Shown one piece after another: positions 5,529 to 5,758 of a stretch of DNA of 5,758 nucleotides. Every line of letters starts with the position of its first letter. The first letter of the stretch is position 1. The notes below the pieces were generated by a model. It saw nothing but the letters and a program-made list of their open reading frames with translations. It made no database searches and was not told the DNA's origin. Source of the stretch: Candidatus Thorarchaeota archaeon (lineage in GTDB: Archaea; Asgardarchaeota; Thorarchaeia; Thorarchaeales; Thorarchaeaceae); the NCBI GenBank assembly GCA_016840245.1, contig JAEOST010000583.1:1-5758 (forward strand), read 5' to 3'. A program made the position numbers and the translations under genes.

Positions 5529-5758
5529 ATGTTCAGAACGATCATGGCTTTACTTGTTGCATTACTTGCAGCAGTCCTAATTGGTGCTTTTCAAATTGTT
5601 GGGGTGACCACGGATATGATCCTGGCACTTCCAGAAGGAGATATCATTGCGCAGCTGTCACTATGGGGACAAGCGTTATTCCTAACACTAGTTCGCCCAT
5701 ACACAGCAGTGATGACTGTTGGCGCATTTGCACCAATAGTCGCTTTAGGTGTTGGTGG
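5529..5758 (+). CDS. Unrecognised membrane protein, N-terminal part (runs off the window)
   Basis: An open frame of 76 complete codons starts at ATG 5529 and stays open to the last base. The protein begins MFRTIMALLVALLAAVLIGAF, a charged residue followed by a long hydrophobic helix (about residues 5-25) that could be a membrane anchor or signal. A polar stretch (about 29-42) follows, and then a second hydrophobic region from about 45 to the edge, broken by R-P-Y at 56-58, suggesting two further membrane segments. An in-frame TAA at 5520-5522 limits the start to this ATG or M6. AAGGATG at 5511-5517 is a weakly spaced ribosome site (11 bases). It follows the Nudix gene by 82 bp, which holds AT-rich stretches (5481-5500) that might be its own promoter. 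I do not recognise the family. Confidence 0.75.
   Translation, partial: MFRTIMALLVALLAAVLIGAFQIVGVTTDMILALPEGDIIAQLSLWGQALFLTLVRPYTAVMTVGAFAPIVALGVG

Noticed and set aside
1..5758. CRISPR array, mobile element, toxin-antitoxin or defence system, tRNA or rRNA
   Set aside because: No direct repeat-spacer pattern, transposase, integrase, terminal repeats or RNA-gene-like fold was seen; every gene over 300 bp belongs to a housekeeping-type family or, for the last one, cannot be placed.

Overview
This window looks like a piece of an archaeal chromosome. The evidence is circumstantial. The phosphoribosyltransferase matches the short archaeal purine-PRTase type, several starts sit a TATA-box distance from AT-rich elements with little or no leader, other starts carry Shine-Dalgarno (SD) sequences, and a protein-arginine-methyltransferase-like enzyme and a TPR/zinc-ribbon protein are present. 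The base composition is mildly AT-rich and even, with no sign of a mobile element, phage, CRISPR array, tRNA or rRNA. An Asgard or euryarchaeal source is plausible, but I cannot place it from this sequence.

Layout. At 2-700 (+) is a classical short-chain dehydrogenase/reductase. It converges on a pirin-family cupin at 697-1551 (-), and the two stop codons share the palindrome CTAG. Upstream of pirin on the same strand, across a 107-bp gap rich in inverted repeats, lies a purine-type phosphoribosyltransferase at 1659-2360 (-). It diverges from a small Nudix-fold protein with a degraded Nudix box at 2439-2861 (+). That gene converges, 9 bp apart, on a PRMT-like methyltransferase at 2871-3722 (-). 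The methyltransferase diverges, across a 93-bp region with a TTATAA element and a perfect 8-bp inverted repeat, from an operon at 3816-5446 (+). The operon holds a TPR protein with a C-terminal zinc ribbon and a canonical Nudix hydrolase that starts at TTG. From 5529 to the window end an unrecognised membrane protein begins and runs off the edge.

How the genes relate. No single pathway joins them. The PRTase and the two Nudix-fold proteins fit nucleotide salvage or clean-up, the SDR and pirin are general redox/cupin functions, and the methyltransferase and TPR protein point to protein modification and protein-protein interaction. The items most worth following are the PRMT-like enzyme with its intact double-Glu loop but altered THW motif, the degenerate Nudix protein, the TPR/zinc-ribbon protein, and the inverted repeats in the leaders of the pirin and TPR genes. 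I see no convincing sign of a new multi-gene system.
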